This document shows, one piece after another, positions 17,151-25,623 of a DNA stretch of 64,000 nucleotides; positions within the stretch are counted from its first letter, which is position 1, and each line of letters begins with the position of its first letter. The translations under genes were made by a program, and so were the position numbers. Source of the stretch: JBDHAC01 sp039589195 (GTDB lineage Bacteria; Gemmatimonadota; Gemmatimonadetes; Palauibacterales; Palauibacteraceae); NCBI GenBank assembly GCA_039589195.1, contig JBDHHV010000017.1, positions 1 to 64,000 of the forward strand, read 5' to 3'. A model generated the notes under the pieces. The model was not told where the DNA came from. It searched no databases and saw only the letters and a program-made list of their open reading frames with translations.

Positions 17151-18739
17151 GTTTGCCCGGCTCGCAGCACGCGGTCCAGCGTCATGATGTGCTCCGCCAA
17201 CGTGCGGCGTAATGCGTTGAAGGAACCGAGGGAGGCTGCGCGGGCGGGGTCGACCAGCTCGAAGCCGTCCGCCGGAAACGATGTGTCTCGCTCGGCGTAT
17301 GCGGTCCAGTCCGGGATCACGGACTCCTCCAATCGCTCCAACAGCTCCGCCGCCGCCTCCGCCTCCCAGATCCCGGTGCCCGTGGCCCTCGCCGCGGCGA
17401 TCCGCTCCTCCAATGCGATCAGGTACTTCAGGTCGTCGATCCCTTCCCGACTGCGCTCGTAGTCCAGGGTGGGTCGCAGCGAGCCTTCCCCGGTGTGTAT
17501 GACCGAGCCTCGCTGGTTCGTTCCGAGATTGTAGTACCACTCCAGCTTTCCACCGACCCCGAGCTTTGACATGCGCCAGAAGAAGAACCCGAACGGGAGG
17601 CGGCCGCTGCCGGTGTTCACGAACCACGGGATTGCACCGGTCTCGCGGCGGAGCTCGGAGAGGAACGTCTCGTTCACCAGCTTGCGGCCCCGGTTGTGGT
17701 GATCGATCCCGTCCCACCCGTTGTTGAACGCGGCGACGCTCAGGTAGGGCGCCATCTCCATGACCTCCCGGTACCCGTTCATGTCGCTCGTCGTGGCGAG
17801 CTCCGGTAGCTCCTCGAAGACCAGGCGCGCGAGCTGCCCGCCCTCGCGGACCCCTTCGAGGCCGCGGTTGGTGTACTCGTCGCCGATGCTGAACAGGGTG
17901 AGTTGACCGCGCTCCCGTGTCTCACGGTATAGCCTACGCATGACCTCGATGTACTTCTGTTGGAAGCGCTTCGAGTCGATGGGCCCGTATCCGGGCAAGC
18001 GAGTGAGGCTCAGCTGCATCGAGGTCCCGAAGTACAGCGGTTGTGTGAATCCGGCGACCTGGTAGGCCTCGATGAACGCGCCCAGCTCGGTCGTATCGTC
18101 GTCATCGATGGGCAAGTGAAACCCGTATAGCGGAGCCACGGCCGTCATGCCGTGCTCGCGCATGTCGGCCAGCTGGCGGACTAGCGCCTCCGGGTCGCGC
18201 GGGTGGGAGTAGTTGTAGCCGAGCGCGAAGGGCGGCTCGGCCAACCGAAGCGGGAGCACCTCCAGCACGATGTCGAGGCGGGCGAGAGTCTCCCCCGCGC
18301 TCGTTACGGTCACCGTGCCCGCGTAGTCCCCGGGCTTGGCGTCATGCGGAACTCGGACCGTGAGCCAGAACAGGCGAGCGGATCCGGCGGACAACGTAAG
18401 GCTCGGACCGAGATCGGTCAGAACGCTGCGACCCAACTCCGGGATGCGCTCCACCGAACGTACCCGCACGTCGGCCGCCGGGATCACACCCATCGGTCCG
18501 CTCAGGGCGCTGCCCCTGATGGTGACCTCCTGCAGCGGAGCGCTGGAGCCCAGGGCGAAGGCGACCGGCTCGTACTCGCCTGGCGCGGCGAACAACCGGG
18601 CCGTGCGGTTTCGCTGCCCTCCGAGTGGCTCGGGCACCGCGCGCTCCGGCGCCATGTAATCCGTCACGTACAGGTCGATCTCGCGCGCCGGCTCCTGGAG
18701 CGCACTCAGAAGCAACGCGACAAGAAGCAGCACGTTCAT
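17147..18739 (-). CDS. Secreted glycoside-hydrolase-like protein (DUF4091 type)
   Basis: A 530-residue protein with signal peptide MNVLLLVALLLSALQEPA from the ATG at 18739. Residues 25-180 form a beta-sandwich region, and the remainder looks like a (beta/alpha)8 glycoside-hydrolase-type domain: LGYNYSHPRD, the acidic loop FSIGDEYTNRG that could hold the acid/base, and a C-terminal LEWYYNLGTNQRG followed by LRPTLDYERSREGIDDLKYL, a pattern typical of DUF4091 proteins. It presumably acts on a glycan outside the cytoplasm; the substrate is unknown. Its ATG overlaps the stop of the upstream carbohydrate-binding-like gene (ATGA), so the pair is translationally coupled. Confidence 0.75.
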   Translation of the reverse strand: MNVLLLVALLLSALQEPAREIDLYVTDYMAPERAVPEPLGGQRNRTARLFAAPGEYEPVAFALGSSAPLQEVTIRGSALSGPMGVIPAADVRVRSVERIPELGRSVLTDLGPSLTLSAGSARLFWLTVRVPHDAKPGDYAGTVTVTSAGETLARLDIVLEVLPLRLAEPPFALGYNYSHPRDPEALVRQLADMREHGMTAVAPLYGFHLPIDDDDTTELGAFIEAYQVAGFTQPLYFGTSMQLSLTRLPGYGPIDSKRFQQKYIEVMRRLYRETRERGQLTLFSIGDEYTNRGLEGVREGGQLARLVFEELPELATTSDMNGYREVMEMAPYLSVAAFNNGWDGIDHHNRGRKLVNETFLSELRRETGAIPWFVNTGSGRLPFGFFFWRMSKLGVGGKLEWYYNLGTNQRGSVIHTGEGSLRPTLDYERSREGIDDLKYLIALEERIAAARATGTGIWEAEAAAELLERLEESVIPDWTAYAERDTSFPADGFELVDPARAASLGSFNALRRTLAEHIMTLDRVLRAGQT

Positions 18740-19449
18740 GGGCGGGGGTCGAGTACGAGGGTGGCGTCGTCCAGCCAGATCGTCCCAGCACCCGTCATGT
18801 TGAGATAGACGCGGAAGCCCCGAGCACCGGGGCTCAACCGGCCGCTCACCTCGATCCGTTCCCACGCGGGTCCTCCGCGCCTGTGCACGGATCCGCTCGC
18901 ACCTGCGTCAAAGCTCACGAGGAGCTCGTTCTCACCCGATCCCTTCGCCCAGACCGAGAACCGATAGTCCTGCGATCCCGCGACCGCTGGCAGGATGGGT
19001 GTGAAGACCGCGATCCTGCCGGGGGTGCCGGTGGACGTTATTCGCGCCGAGTAGCGCCCCGATCGCACGTGCCGGGCCCGATCCTCCCAATGGGCCTCGT
19101 ACTCCCCTTCCCACCGCCACCCTTGCCACCAATGCCAGCGCGAGCGGTCATCGCGCGTGTTGCGGTTGATCGCTTCGAAACCGCCGTTTTGGATCAAATC
19201 GGGGGGGCTCTCGACGGCGAGCATTGTGGGCTTGAAGGTCCCCTCGAGCCGTGCAAGGAGCATGTTCCGTCGGCGCTGGTAGGCGGCCTCACTGAGCAGA
19301 CCAGCCATCTTCTGCACATCGATCGCGGCCAGCGCCCTCTCGACTCTCTCCTTCGACCACAGCTCCTCCGTCAGGTCGGCTCGGGTCTGAGCGCTCAGAC
19401 CCGATGTGAGTGCAACGATGCCCAGCCCGCACAGGAAGGCTCTTCCCAA
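18736..19449 (-). CDS. Secreted carbohydrate-binding-like protein
   Basis: A 237-residue protein with a signal peptide (GRAFLCGLGIVALTSGLSAQ) starting at TTG 19449, with GAGGAG about 9 bases upstream. After a short helical linker, residues 80-235 read as a jelly-roll carbohydrate-binding module: LIQNGGFEAINRN, HVRSGRYSARITSTG, YRFSVWAKGSG, and the closing GAGTIWLDDATLVLD are the usual strand motifs of CBM4/9/22-like folds. Together with the overlapping DUF4091 gene it looks like a binding protein plus enzyme for one glycan. An alternative is a structural surface protein. Confidence 0.68.
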   Translation of the reverse strand: MGRAFLCGLGIVALTSGLSAQTRADLTEELWSKERVERALAAIDVQKMAGLLSEAAYQRRRNMLLARLEGTFKPTMLAVESPPDLIQNGGFEAINRNTRDDRSRWHWWQGWRWEGEYEAHWEDRARHVRSGRYSARITSTGTPGRIAVFTPILPAVAGSQDYRFSVWAKGSGENELLVSFDAGASGSVHRRGGPAWERIEVSGRLSPGARGFRVYLNMTGAGTIWLDDATLVLDPRP

Positions 19450-19488
19450 TACTCTCGCTCCTCGTCACTACCGTTGGGCCGTCTCGTG

Positions 19489-19521
19489 AAAAAGCGGGAC
19501 CGCCGTGAGCGGCCCCGCTTC
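19489..19521 (-). terminator. Rho-independent terminator-like hairpin
   Basis: Stem AAGCGGGACCGC / GCGGCCCCGCTT (about 19492-19504 and 19508-19520, one mismatch) with TTTTTC following on the minus strand. It lies downstream of the TPR lipoprotein gene (ends 19570) and upstream of the carbohydrate-binding-like gene. Confidence 0.85.
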
Positions 19522-19569
19522 CCTGCCGTGAGCGACTATCCGCGAGCACCAGACGGCGACCGCGACCGC

Positions 19570-21120
19570 TTACATCGCGAGCTTCTCCATCGCCTCCGCA
19601 CGGACGAGCGCGAACCCCACGAAGTTGAAGTTGGACTCCGCGACCTCCGTCAACAGCGTCCGGGCTTGCTCCGTGTTCCCGGCGCCTTCATGGGCCAGCG
19701 CGAGCAGGTACTTGTTGTACACGTTGGCGAGATTCCCCTGCTCCAGGTGCAGGATGGCTTCGGCCCAATTCTCCCGCTCGAGGGCGATGACCCCCTGCAG
19801 CTCGTGGACCGGCTCCATCTTCCTCGGATTGGGATCGGGCTCTACAAGCCGGGCGCACTCGTCTGCTTTCGCGGCGGCGGTGTCGAAGTCGTTCCTGCGC
19901 GCCGCGAGCATGCCATCCCAATACGAGATGTTCGCTTCCTGGCCTCGGCGGAACTCCTCCGTGCCCACGGTCGCGGCGTCGATCATCATGAACTCGCTCC
20001 GCCGCGCGAGCACTCGCTCCGCCGCCGGGAACAGATCGTGGTGCAACGTGATGTAGGCCAGATTGGTCAGCGCGTTGATCCTCTGGCCGTTCCGCTCGTG
20101 CTCCGGGATTTCGATCTCGCCGCTATCGATGGCCGTCAGAACGGCTTCCAGCTCGTCGATCGCGGCTTGCGGGTTGCCGGCGTGCACGTGGGTGAAGGCG
20201 CGGAAGTTCGCGAAGCCAGCCTTCTGCCCTCCGATGCCCATGGCGATGGCGGCATCGTAGTCGGCGCGCGCGGCATCGTAGTTCCCCAGGAACGAGTTGA
20301 TGTGGCCGCGTTTCAGCGTCGGGATCCCGTCGCTCGGGTCCAGCTCGGCGCTGCGTCCGTAGGCCTCCCGCGACTCCTCGAGCCGCTGCTGTGCTCGCAG
20401 GACATCACCCAGCATCTCGACGGGCTGCCCTTCGGTCGGCGCGAGCTCGACCGCCCGCCGCATATGCTCCTCGGCCAGCGTGTAGTCCTTGGGATCGCTG
20501 AACAGGAAGTTGGTGCCGAGTTGCAGGTGCGCGGCGATCATGCCGGGCGCCAGATCGATCGCCTCCATCATCGTGGCGCGCGCCGCTTCATTTCGGTTCA
20601 GCGTGGCCTGGACTCCTGCCAGGGCCAACCGGGCGCGAGGGCTCTCCGGGACCAGCTCGACGAGCCTCTGACCCAATTCCAGCGCCCCCTCGATGTCGCT
20701 CGCCAGAAACGCCTTGTTGATGTCTATGAGAATCCCTTCGGCCTCGGTCGCCGTCTCCGAATGCTCGGCCGCCATGTTCGTGTACTCGTTGAACTCATCG
20801 AGCGACGTCGCGTTGTTGGCGGCGTTCACGTAGGCGTGGGTGAACTCCGGGTCCAACTCGATCGCCCGCTTGAACAGGTCCCTCGCCTCGTAGCCCCGGC
20901 CCACGTCGGACGCGTACTGACCCTCCATGAAGGCGGACCTGGCCTCTTCGGACGTGGTCGTTACCGGGAGGACCATCACGACTTCCGTTCCGTCCATCCC
21001 AACCGTCGGGCTGGCCATTTCGGTCGTTTCGGTCACCTCACCGGCCTGGTCGCCCCCGCAAGCCACGAGCCCCGACAAGAGCGCGAACGATGCCAGGATG
21101 TGAGCGGTGCCTTTCTTCAT
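19570..21120 (-). CDS. TPR-repeat lipoprotein
   Basis: A 516-residue protein with a lipoprotein signal: MKKGTAHILASFALLSGLVACGG, Cys at 21. The ATG at 21120 has AAGGAGGA upstream. The mature part is made of tetratricopeptide-like helix pairs (YEARDLFKRAIELDPEF, AEEHMRRAVELAP, ESREAYGRSAELDPSDG, YDAARADYDAAIAMG), about ten repeats in all, with no catalytic domain. It is probably a periplasm-facing scaffold anchored in a membrane. The gene is single, with its own terminator downstream. Confidence 0.85.
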   Translation of the reverse strand: MKKGTAHILASFALLSGLVACGGDQAGEVTETTEMASPTVGMDGTEVVMVLPVTTTSEEARSAFMEGQYASDVGRGYEARDLFKRAIELDPEFTHAYVNAANNATSLDEFNEYTNMAAEHSETATEAEGILIDINKAFLASDIEGALELGQRLVELVPESPRARLALAGVQATLNRNEAARATMMEAIDLAPGMIAAHLQLGTNFLFSDPKDYTLAEEHMRRAVELAPTEGQPVEMLGDVLRAQQRLEESREAYGRSAELDPSDGIPTLKRGHINSFLGNYDAARADYDAAIAMGIGGQKAGFANFRAFTHVHAGNPQAAIDELEAVLTAIDSGEIEIPEHERNGQRINALTNLAYITLHHDLFPAAERVLARRSEFMMIDAATVGTEEFRRGQEANISYWDGMLAARRNDFDTAAAKADECARLVEPDPNPRKMEPVHELQGVIALERENWAEAILHLEQGNLANVYNKYLLALAHEGAGNTEQARTLLTEVAESNFNFVGFALVRAEAMEKLAM

Positions 21121-21254
21121 GCTGGGTCCTCCTTGGATGAATCGACGGCACCGGATCGCGCAGGTTGCACGCTCACCGAGTGCGTGGGGGTCGGTTGTCT
21201 TCGGAAACCGCGTCGGGCGAGAAGCCAAAAGGAGGCCGGCGCCCGGGACCAGGT

Positions 21255-21282
21255 GGTATACGGCGAAACTGCAAACGTCTAA
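21255..21282 (-). promoter_or_regulatory. Possible promoter of the TPR lipoprotein gene
   Basis: On the minus strand TTAGAC (21282-21277) and TATACC (21260-21255) are 16 bases apart and lie 135 bases upstream of the lipoprotein start, in a locally AT-richer stretch. The match to the -35/-10 consensus is only moderate. Confidence 0.3.
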
Positions 21283-21381
21283 CCTCAACTACCGGGTATC
21301 CTGACCCTATGTCCGCCCGTCCCGTAATCACGCAATTTCCCGCAGTCGTGACCGCGGCGCAAGCGTGGGAGCTCCGGGGTG

Positions 21382-22434
21382 CTACTCCTCGCCAGGGGCG
21401 CCGACCCCAGCCAGCACGGCCTCGGAATCATCCCCTCCTGCCCCGGCGGTTGCCGGCTCGTTCGTGCTGTGGACTGGAGCCCCGTCCCCATCCTCGGTCC
21501 GCAGCATGCGCGAATAAAGGCTGAGATCGGAATCCGCCACCCACTTGAAGAGAAGGCGCGTCCACGAGGTGTGTGCCACCAGGCTCTCGTAGTACTCGGG
21601 CGCCGCCGCCTTGAGGCTCGGCAGACGGTTCCACGGGATGGATGGGAAGTCGTGATGCTCGTTGTGGTATCCGACGTTGAACGCGACCCGGTTCGCCGCC
21701 CCATAGTAGCTGTAGGTCTCCTGCGATGTCCCCATCAAATAGTGCCGCTGGATCCACCGCGCACCCAGTGGGTGAAACCCGGCCGAGAAGAACATGGAGG
21801 CGAACAGATACCAGAACGCGGCCGGACCCCACACCTGCCACACGAGGACATCGACAGACACGATGATGATCCAATTCAGGACCACCCAGCGGTCCACCAT
21901 CCGGACCTCTTTGACACGAAACGTGTGCGTCACGGCAATGATCGGGAACAGGAACAGCCACAGCGCCTTCCGGATTCCGGAGTTCCCCACCAGCTTCGCT
22001 TCCCATTCGTTCGGCACGTCCGCATCCAGTTCGTAAACCCCCTGATGGGAGTGGTGCGCCAGATGGTAGTGCTTGAACGACACCGAGCTGGGGAGGACGC
22101 TCGGAAAGTTCGCCAGGATACCCGCCAGCGTGTTCAGCACCCTCGACTTGAACAGGAGGTTGTGCGCGCACTCATGGACCATCACGAAAAGGGCATGGTT
22201 CGCGACCGCGCCCGCCGTATAGGCCAAGAGCAAGAGCAGCCACCAGGGCCGCCCGACGATCCAGGACGCAAGGAACATCTGCAGACCGACGAGCGCCAGG
22301 ATTCCGAGAAAGCTGAACGGGTTTCTGCCGATGTGCTCTCGAACATCCGGGTGCTCACGCAAGATCGCCCGGGTACGCGCCTTATGTGGCTCGGGGCTGT
22401 CCGAGTACGAGAAGCCCTCGGGCACCGTGGCCAT
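21382..22434 (-). CDS. Sphingolipid delta-4 desaturase-like fatty acid desaturase
   Basis: A 350-residue membrane di-iron desaturase. The three His boxes are HECAH (87-91), HYHLAHH (122-128) and HNEHH (257-261). From memory of animal and plant dihydroceramide delta-4 desaturases, the likeness is unusually extensive for a bacterial desaturase: the N-terminal FSYSDSPEPHKARTRAIL, FKHYHLAHHSHQGVYELDAD, QETYSYYGAANRVAFNVGYH, HDFPSIPWNRLPSL, PEYYESL and SLYSRMLR all have counterparts in order. Four or more hydrophobic segments surround the boxes. The expected reaction is introduction of a 4,5-trans double bond into a sphingoid base in the membrane. A Gly/Glu-rich tail follows residue 312. I chose the ATG at 22434 from homology. 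Confidence 0.82.
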   Translation of the reverse strand: MATVPEGFSYSDSPEPHKARTRAILREHPDVREHIGRNPFSFLGILALVGLQMFLASWIVGRPWWLLLLLAYTAGAVANHALFVMVHECAHNLLFKSRVLNTLAGILANFPSVLPSSVSFKHYHLAHHSHQGVYELDADVPNEWEAKLVGNSGIRKALWLFLFPIIAVTHTFRVKEVRMVDRWVVLNWIIIVSVDVLVWQVWGPAAFWYLFASMFFSAGFHPLGARWIQRHYLMGTSQETYSYYGAANRVAFNVGYHNEHHDFPSIPWNRLPSLKAAAPEYYESLVAHTSWTRLLFKWVADSDLSLYSRMLRTEDGDGAPVHSTNEPATAGAGGDDSEAVLAGVGAPGEE

Positions 22435-22561
22435 ATCCTTGCAGCCTTCTTCCAGGAGAAAAGGGGTTACGGGGCCGCTTACCTTATATGGCGGGCAGGC
22501 ACGCAGGCAAGACAGTGCCACGTCACCGTGCGCACCGGCGTGGCTTCCGCCCCGCCCGAAT

Positions 22562-22993
22562 TCAACCGTCGTAGCTCTCGTCGGAGGCGATCCGGCGAAT
22601 CCTCTCCAGGCGGCCCGCGACCTGATCCACCGAGCGCTCGAGTGGGGCCCGCGCCCGAGGATCCAGTGGGCCTCCTCCCGTCAGTGGCGCGGGGCGACAG
22701 TCCCACACTCGCGCCCACGACAGGGCGGCCCAGGCGCCGACTTCCCGCAGCAGATCGGGACCTGGTCGCTGCAGCGAAAGTCCGAGATTCCGAGCCGCGT
22801 CGTCCAGCTCCGCCAGCAACGCCCGAAGCTCGGCCTCCATCTCGGCCAGTCGCCGCCCACGATGCTCGTCCCCCCGCCCGGCGTCCCGGTCGACCCGCTC
22901 GAGCAGGCGTCCGGCCTCGACCGCCAGCCGTCCGAACCGAACCTCCAGCCGCCGGCGTTGGGTCTCTGTCAGCTCGGGAGGGGCGTCGGTCAT
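22562..22993 (-). CDS. Small charged helical protein of unknown function
   Basis: A 143-residue protein rich in Glu, Arg, Leu and Ala, predicted to be mostly helical with heptad-like stretches (LTETQRRRLEVRFGRLAVEA, LAEMEAELRALLAELDDAA). No signal peptide, helix anchor or known motif. I used the ATG at 22993; a TTG at 23032 is possible but overlaps the upstream LVIVD gene. It follows that gene by 28 bases on the same strand, so co-transcription is likely. Confidence 0.5.
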   Translation of the reverse strand: MTDAPPELTETQRRRLEVRFGRLAVEAGRLLERVDRDAGRGDEHRGRRLAEMEAELRALLAELDDAARNLGLSLQRPGPDLLREVGAWAALSWARVWDCRPAPLTGGGPLDPRARAPLERSVDQVAGRLERIRRIASDESYDG

Positions 22994-23021
22994 GACGGCA
23001 CCCGAAGCCGATCCGCTCGGC

Positions 23022-25416
23022 TCAGGGGACAAGCTCCTGTCGATGCGGTCTCAGGACGAACAAACCCTCCTTCATGCTCGACACGATCACCGTCCCGCTC
23101 TCGAAGAACGGAAATGCCGTCCAGGCACCGTTGAAGCCTGCGGGGTCGCCCTCGTACGGCGTCGTGTCGAAGAACGCCACCTCGACCGGGTTCTCCGGAT
23201 CGGAGATGTCGAGGACCCGCAAGCCGGCCTGATAGTTGGCCTGGTATACGCGATCGCCCTTCACGTACAGGTTGTGGTCGGTGGCTCCGGTCGAACCGAG
23301 GTGCTCGCCGACGAGCACGGGATCGTCCAGATCGGACACGTCCCATATGAGCATCCGCGTTCGCTCGGTCCGTCCTACAAGCTCGTCCAGCTCGTCATCC
23401 AGATAGAAGTAACGCTGGTCCTCGGTGAGCCACCCCTGGTGGACGTAGGCCAGACCGGGATAGCTCGCCGCCGCGAGCGGCAGCGGATCTCCCTTGTCCG
23501 TCACATCCACGATCCGCAGCGCTGTCTCGTTCGACGCGAAGCAGATCTCCCGGTCTTGGTAGTCCTGGTCAGGCCCGCGGTAGACGACGCACTGTGCGTC
23601 GTGCGTTCGCCCTTGCCAGATCAACCCGGTCTCACTGTCCATGTAGCAACCGGCGAAGGTGGGATCCAGCGGGTCGCGGATGTCCACGATGTGCAACCCG
23701 CCTCCGCACGTCTCCCCTCCCCCGCTATTCCCCACGGTGTAGGCGAAGCCGCTCTCGGTATCGATCACGAGGTTGTGAGCGCTGTGGATCCCGTCGTAGC
23801 GCACGTCGGGCTCGAACGTGACCGGCGGGTCGCGCACGTCGCGTAGCCGGGTGAGGTCGAACACCAGCATGCCGTGATCACCCGCGCCATCGCCCGTGAA
23901 GAAGAGGTGGTCTTCGTACACCTTCAGGTCACGGGCCCCGCTGCGGGGGGCGGGCAGCGCGCCAAGGTACACGGGCATCGTCGGGTCGGTGATGTCCACG
24001 AACGCCGCCCCACCCGAGCGGCCCACGAGCGCGTACTCACGACCCGTCTCCGGATCCGTCCAGCCCCACAGGTCGCTGAGCCCCTCCCCCGGGGTACCGC
24101 CCAGCTCGGAGATCGGCAGGAAGGCGAGGAGGTTTACATCACGGCATGCAAACCGCTCCGCTGCCCCCGCTTCGCACGGCACCTCCGCTCCCGCAACCGT
24201 CTCGAGTCGGCCGCCGGGATCCAGCCACACCGCGTCCGCCCACCCTCCCGAGTCGTCTCGCTTGAACGCGGCCGCGCGTCCGATCCCGCCGTCTGCCAGC
24301 GGCGCGCCCGCGACGGCAACCTGGGGACCCAACCCGACCGAGGCCCCCAAACGGTCGCCGGGCTCGAGACCCCGCACGCGGAGCGGGCCCGCCCGCTGCC
24401 ATGCGCCGTTCGACCCCTCTCTCGTGAATGGGTAGACGGCCCCACGCCGTTCGTTCGACCCCGGCCCACCGACCCAGAGCTCACCGCCGGCGATGGCGAG
24501 AGCCGACCCGAACGCATCGCCCGGCTGGCTCGTGGGTGGGCTCAGCCGACCCCTCTCGCTCCACGACCCGGTGGAGGGATCCATCGCGAAGGCGATGACC
24601 ACACCGCCCGTTGCCTGTGAGCCCGGCGCTCCGACCAGCGCGGAGCCACCGTCGAGCGCCACGGCGCTCCCGAACCCCGCTCCGGCACCCAGACCTTCCG
24701 GGACCAGCCGTGCCGTCTGCGTCCATGTGCTACCGCCGTCATCTCTCTCGAACACGTACACGGACCCCGACGTACCGCTCCGCGGCGCGCCCACGAGAGC
24801 GCGGGCTCCCTCGATCGCCAGCGATGCGCCGAACTGGCCGGACGCGCCGCCGTCGATCGGTTCGAGCTCCCCCCTTTCCAGCCAGCCGTTCGAGCCGGAC
24901 TCCCGCTGGAAGACCCGCACTCCGCGGGGGGTGCTCGGTCCACCCGGGACCGCCACCAATGCGACGTCGTGATCGACGGCGACGACCCTGGGGGCCGGCT
25001 GCAGGATGCGCATGACTGTCCCCAGGTCGAGGGCCGCCTGGGCGTGCTCTCCCACCGGTGCTGGTCCAGCCGCCGGTCACCCCACGCTCCCACGCGTCGG
25101 CACCCCAGCGTACGTCGGGGTCGCCACCTCCGACGAGCAGCAGATCGTCCGCGAGCGCGATCGATCCGCTAAACCCCTCACCGGTCTGCTCGCCTCCGCG
25201 AGGTCGGAGGCGCTCCGCCACTTGCCAGGCTCCATCCTCCCCTTGCCCGTATACGTACACGGTCGCGGGCCCTCGCCCCACGTTCGGCTTGAGCACGAGC
25301 ACCTGCCGGCCCTCCGCGGCCACGGCGCGCCCGAACTGATCTTGAGGCCACAGCGATTGAGAGGCGGACAGCAGTAGAAGTGCGGCCACCGAAGACGCGC
25401 GTGCGATCCTGTTCAT
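23022..25416 (-). CDS. Secreted LVIVD/FG-GAP repeat protein, interrupted by a frameshift
   Basis: From the ATG at 25416 the first frame gives a signal peptide (MNRIARASSVAALLLLSASQS) and FG-GAP-like repeats up to about residue 115. At the CCC (GGG on the coding strand) of 25051-25053 sense passes to the frame that runs 677 codons to 23022. Dropping one G joins them smoothly (TSTGGEHAQAAL). The second part holds more FG-GAP repeats (ALVGAPRSGTSGSVYVF, GSALVGAPGSQATGGVV), then a domain with GLSDLWGWTDPETGREYAL and LVIVD-type repeats (FVDITDPTMPVYLG, VLDISDPENPVEVAFF) typical of choice-of-anchor B proteins. It is probably a surface beta-propeller. A working start at GTG 25055 would lack export. 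Confidence 0.72.
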
Positions 25417-25623
25417 GGGGACGTTCCGATCCAAGAGTGCGAGGCGCCGAAACCGAGCGGCGCGGAAGCCACGAAGGTGCGGAAGATGGGTCGTCCCCCA
25501 CCCTCCGGCCAGTCACCGGCCATCACACCGGAGTGTCACTCACTCGCACCACTCGCACCCGCTGGCTAGACTCTCCTCAGCGACCTGCTCGTCTCCTCGA
25601 CCACGCATCGGAGGCCTTCGACC

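Noticed and set aside
18625..21282. Plus-strand open frame of 885 codons
   Set aside because: It runs antisense through three genes (DUF4091, carbohydrate-binding-like, TPR lipoprotein) and across their terminator and promoter; composition is shadow-like.
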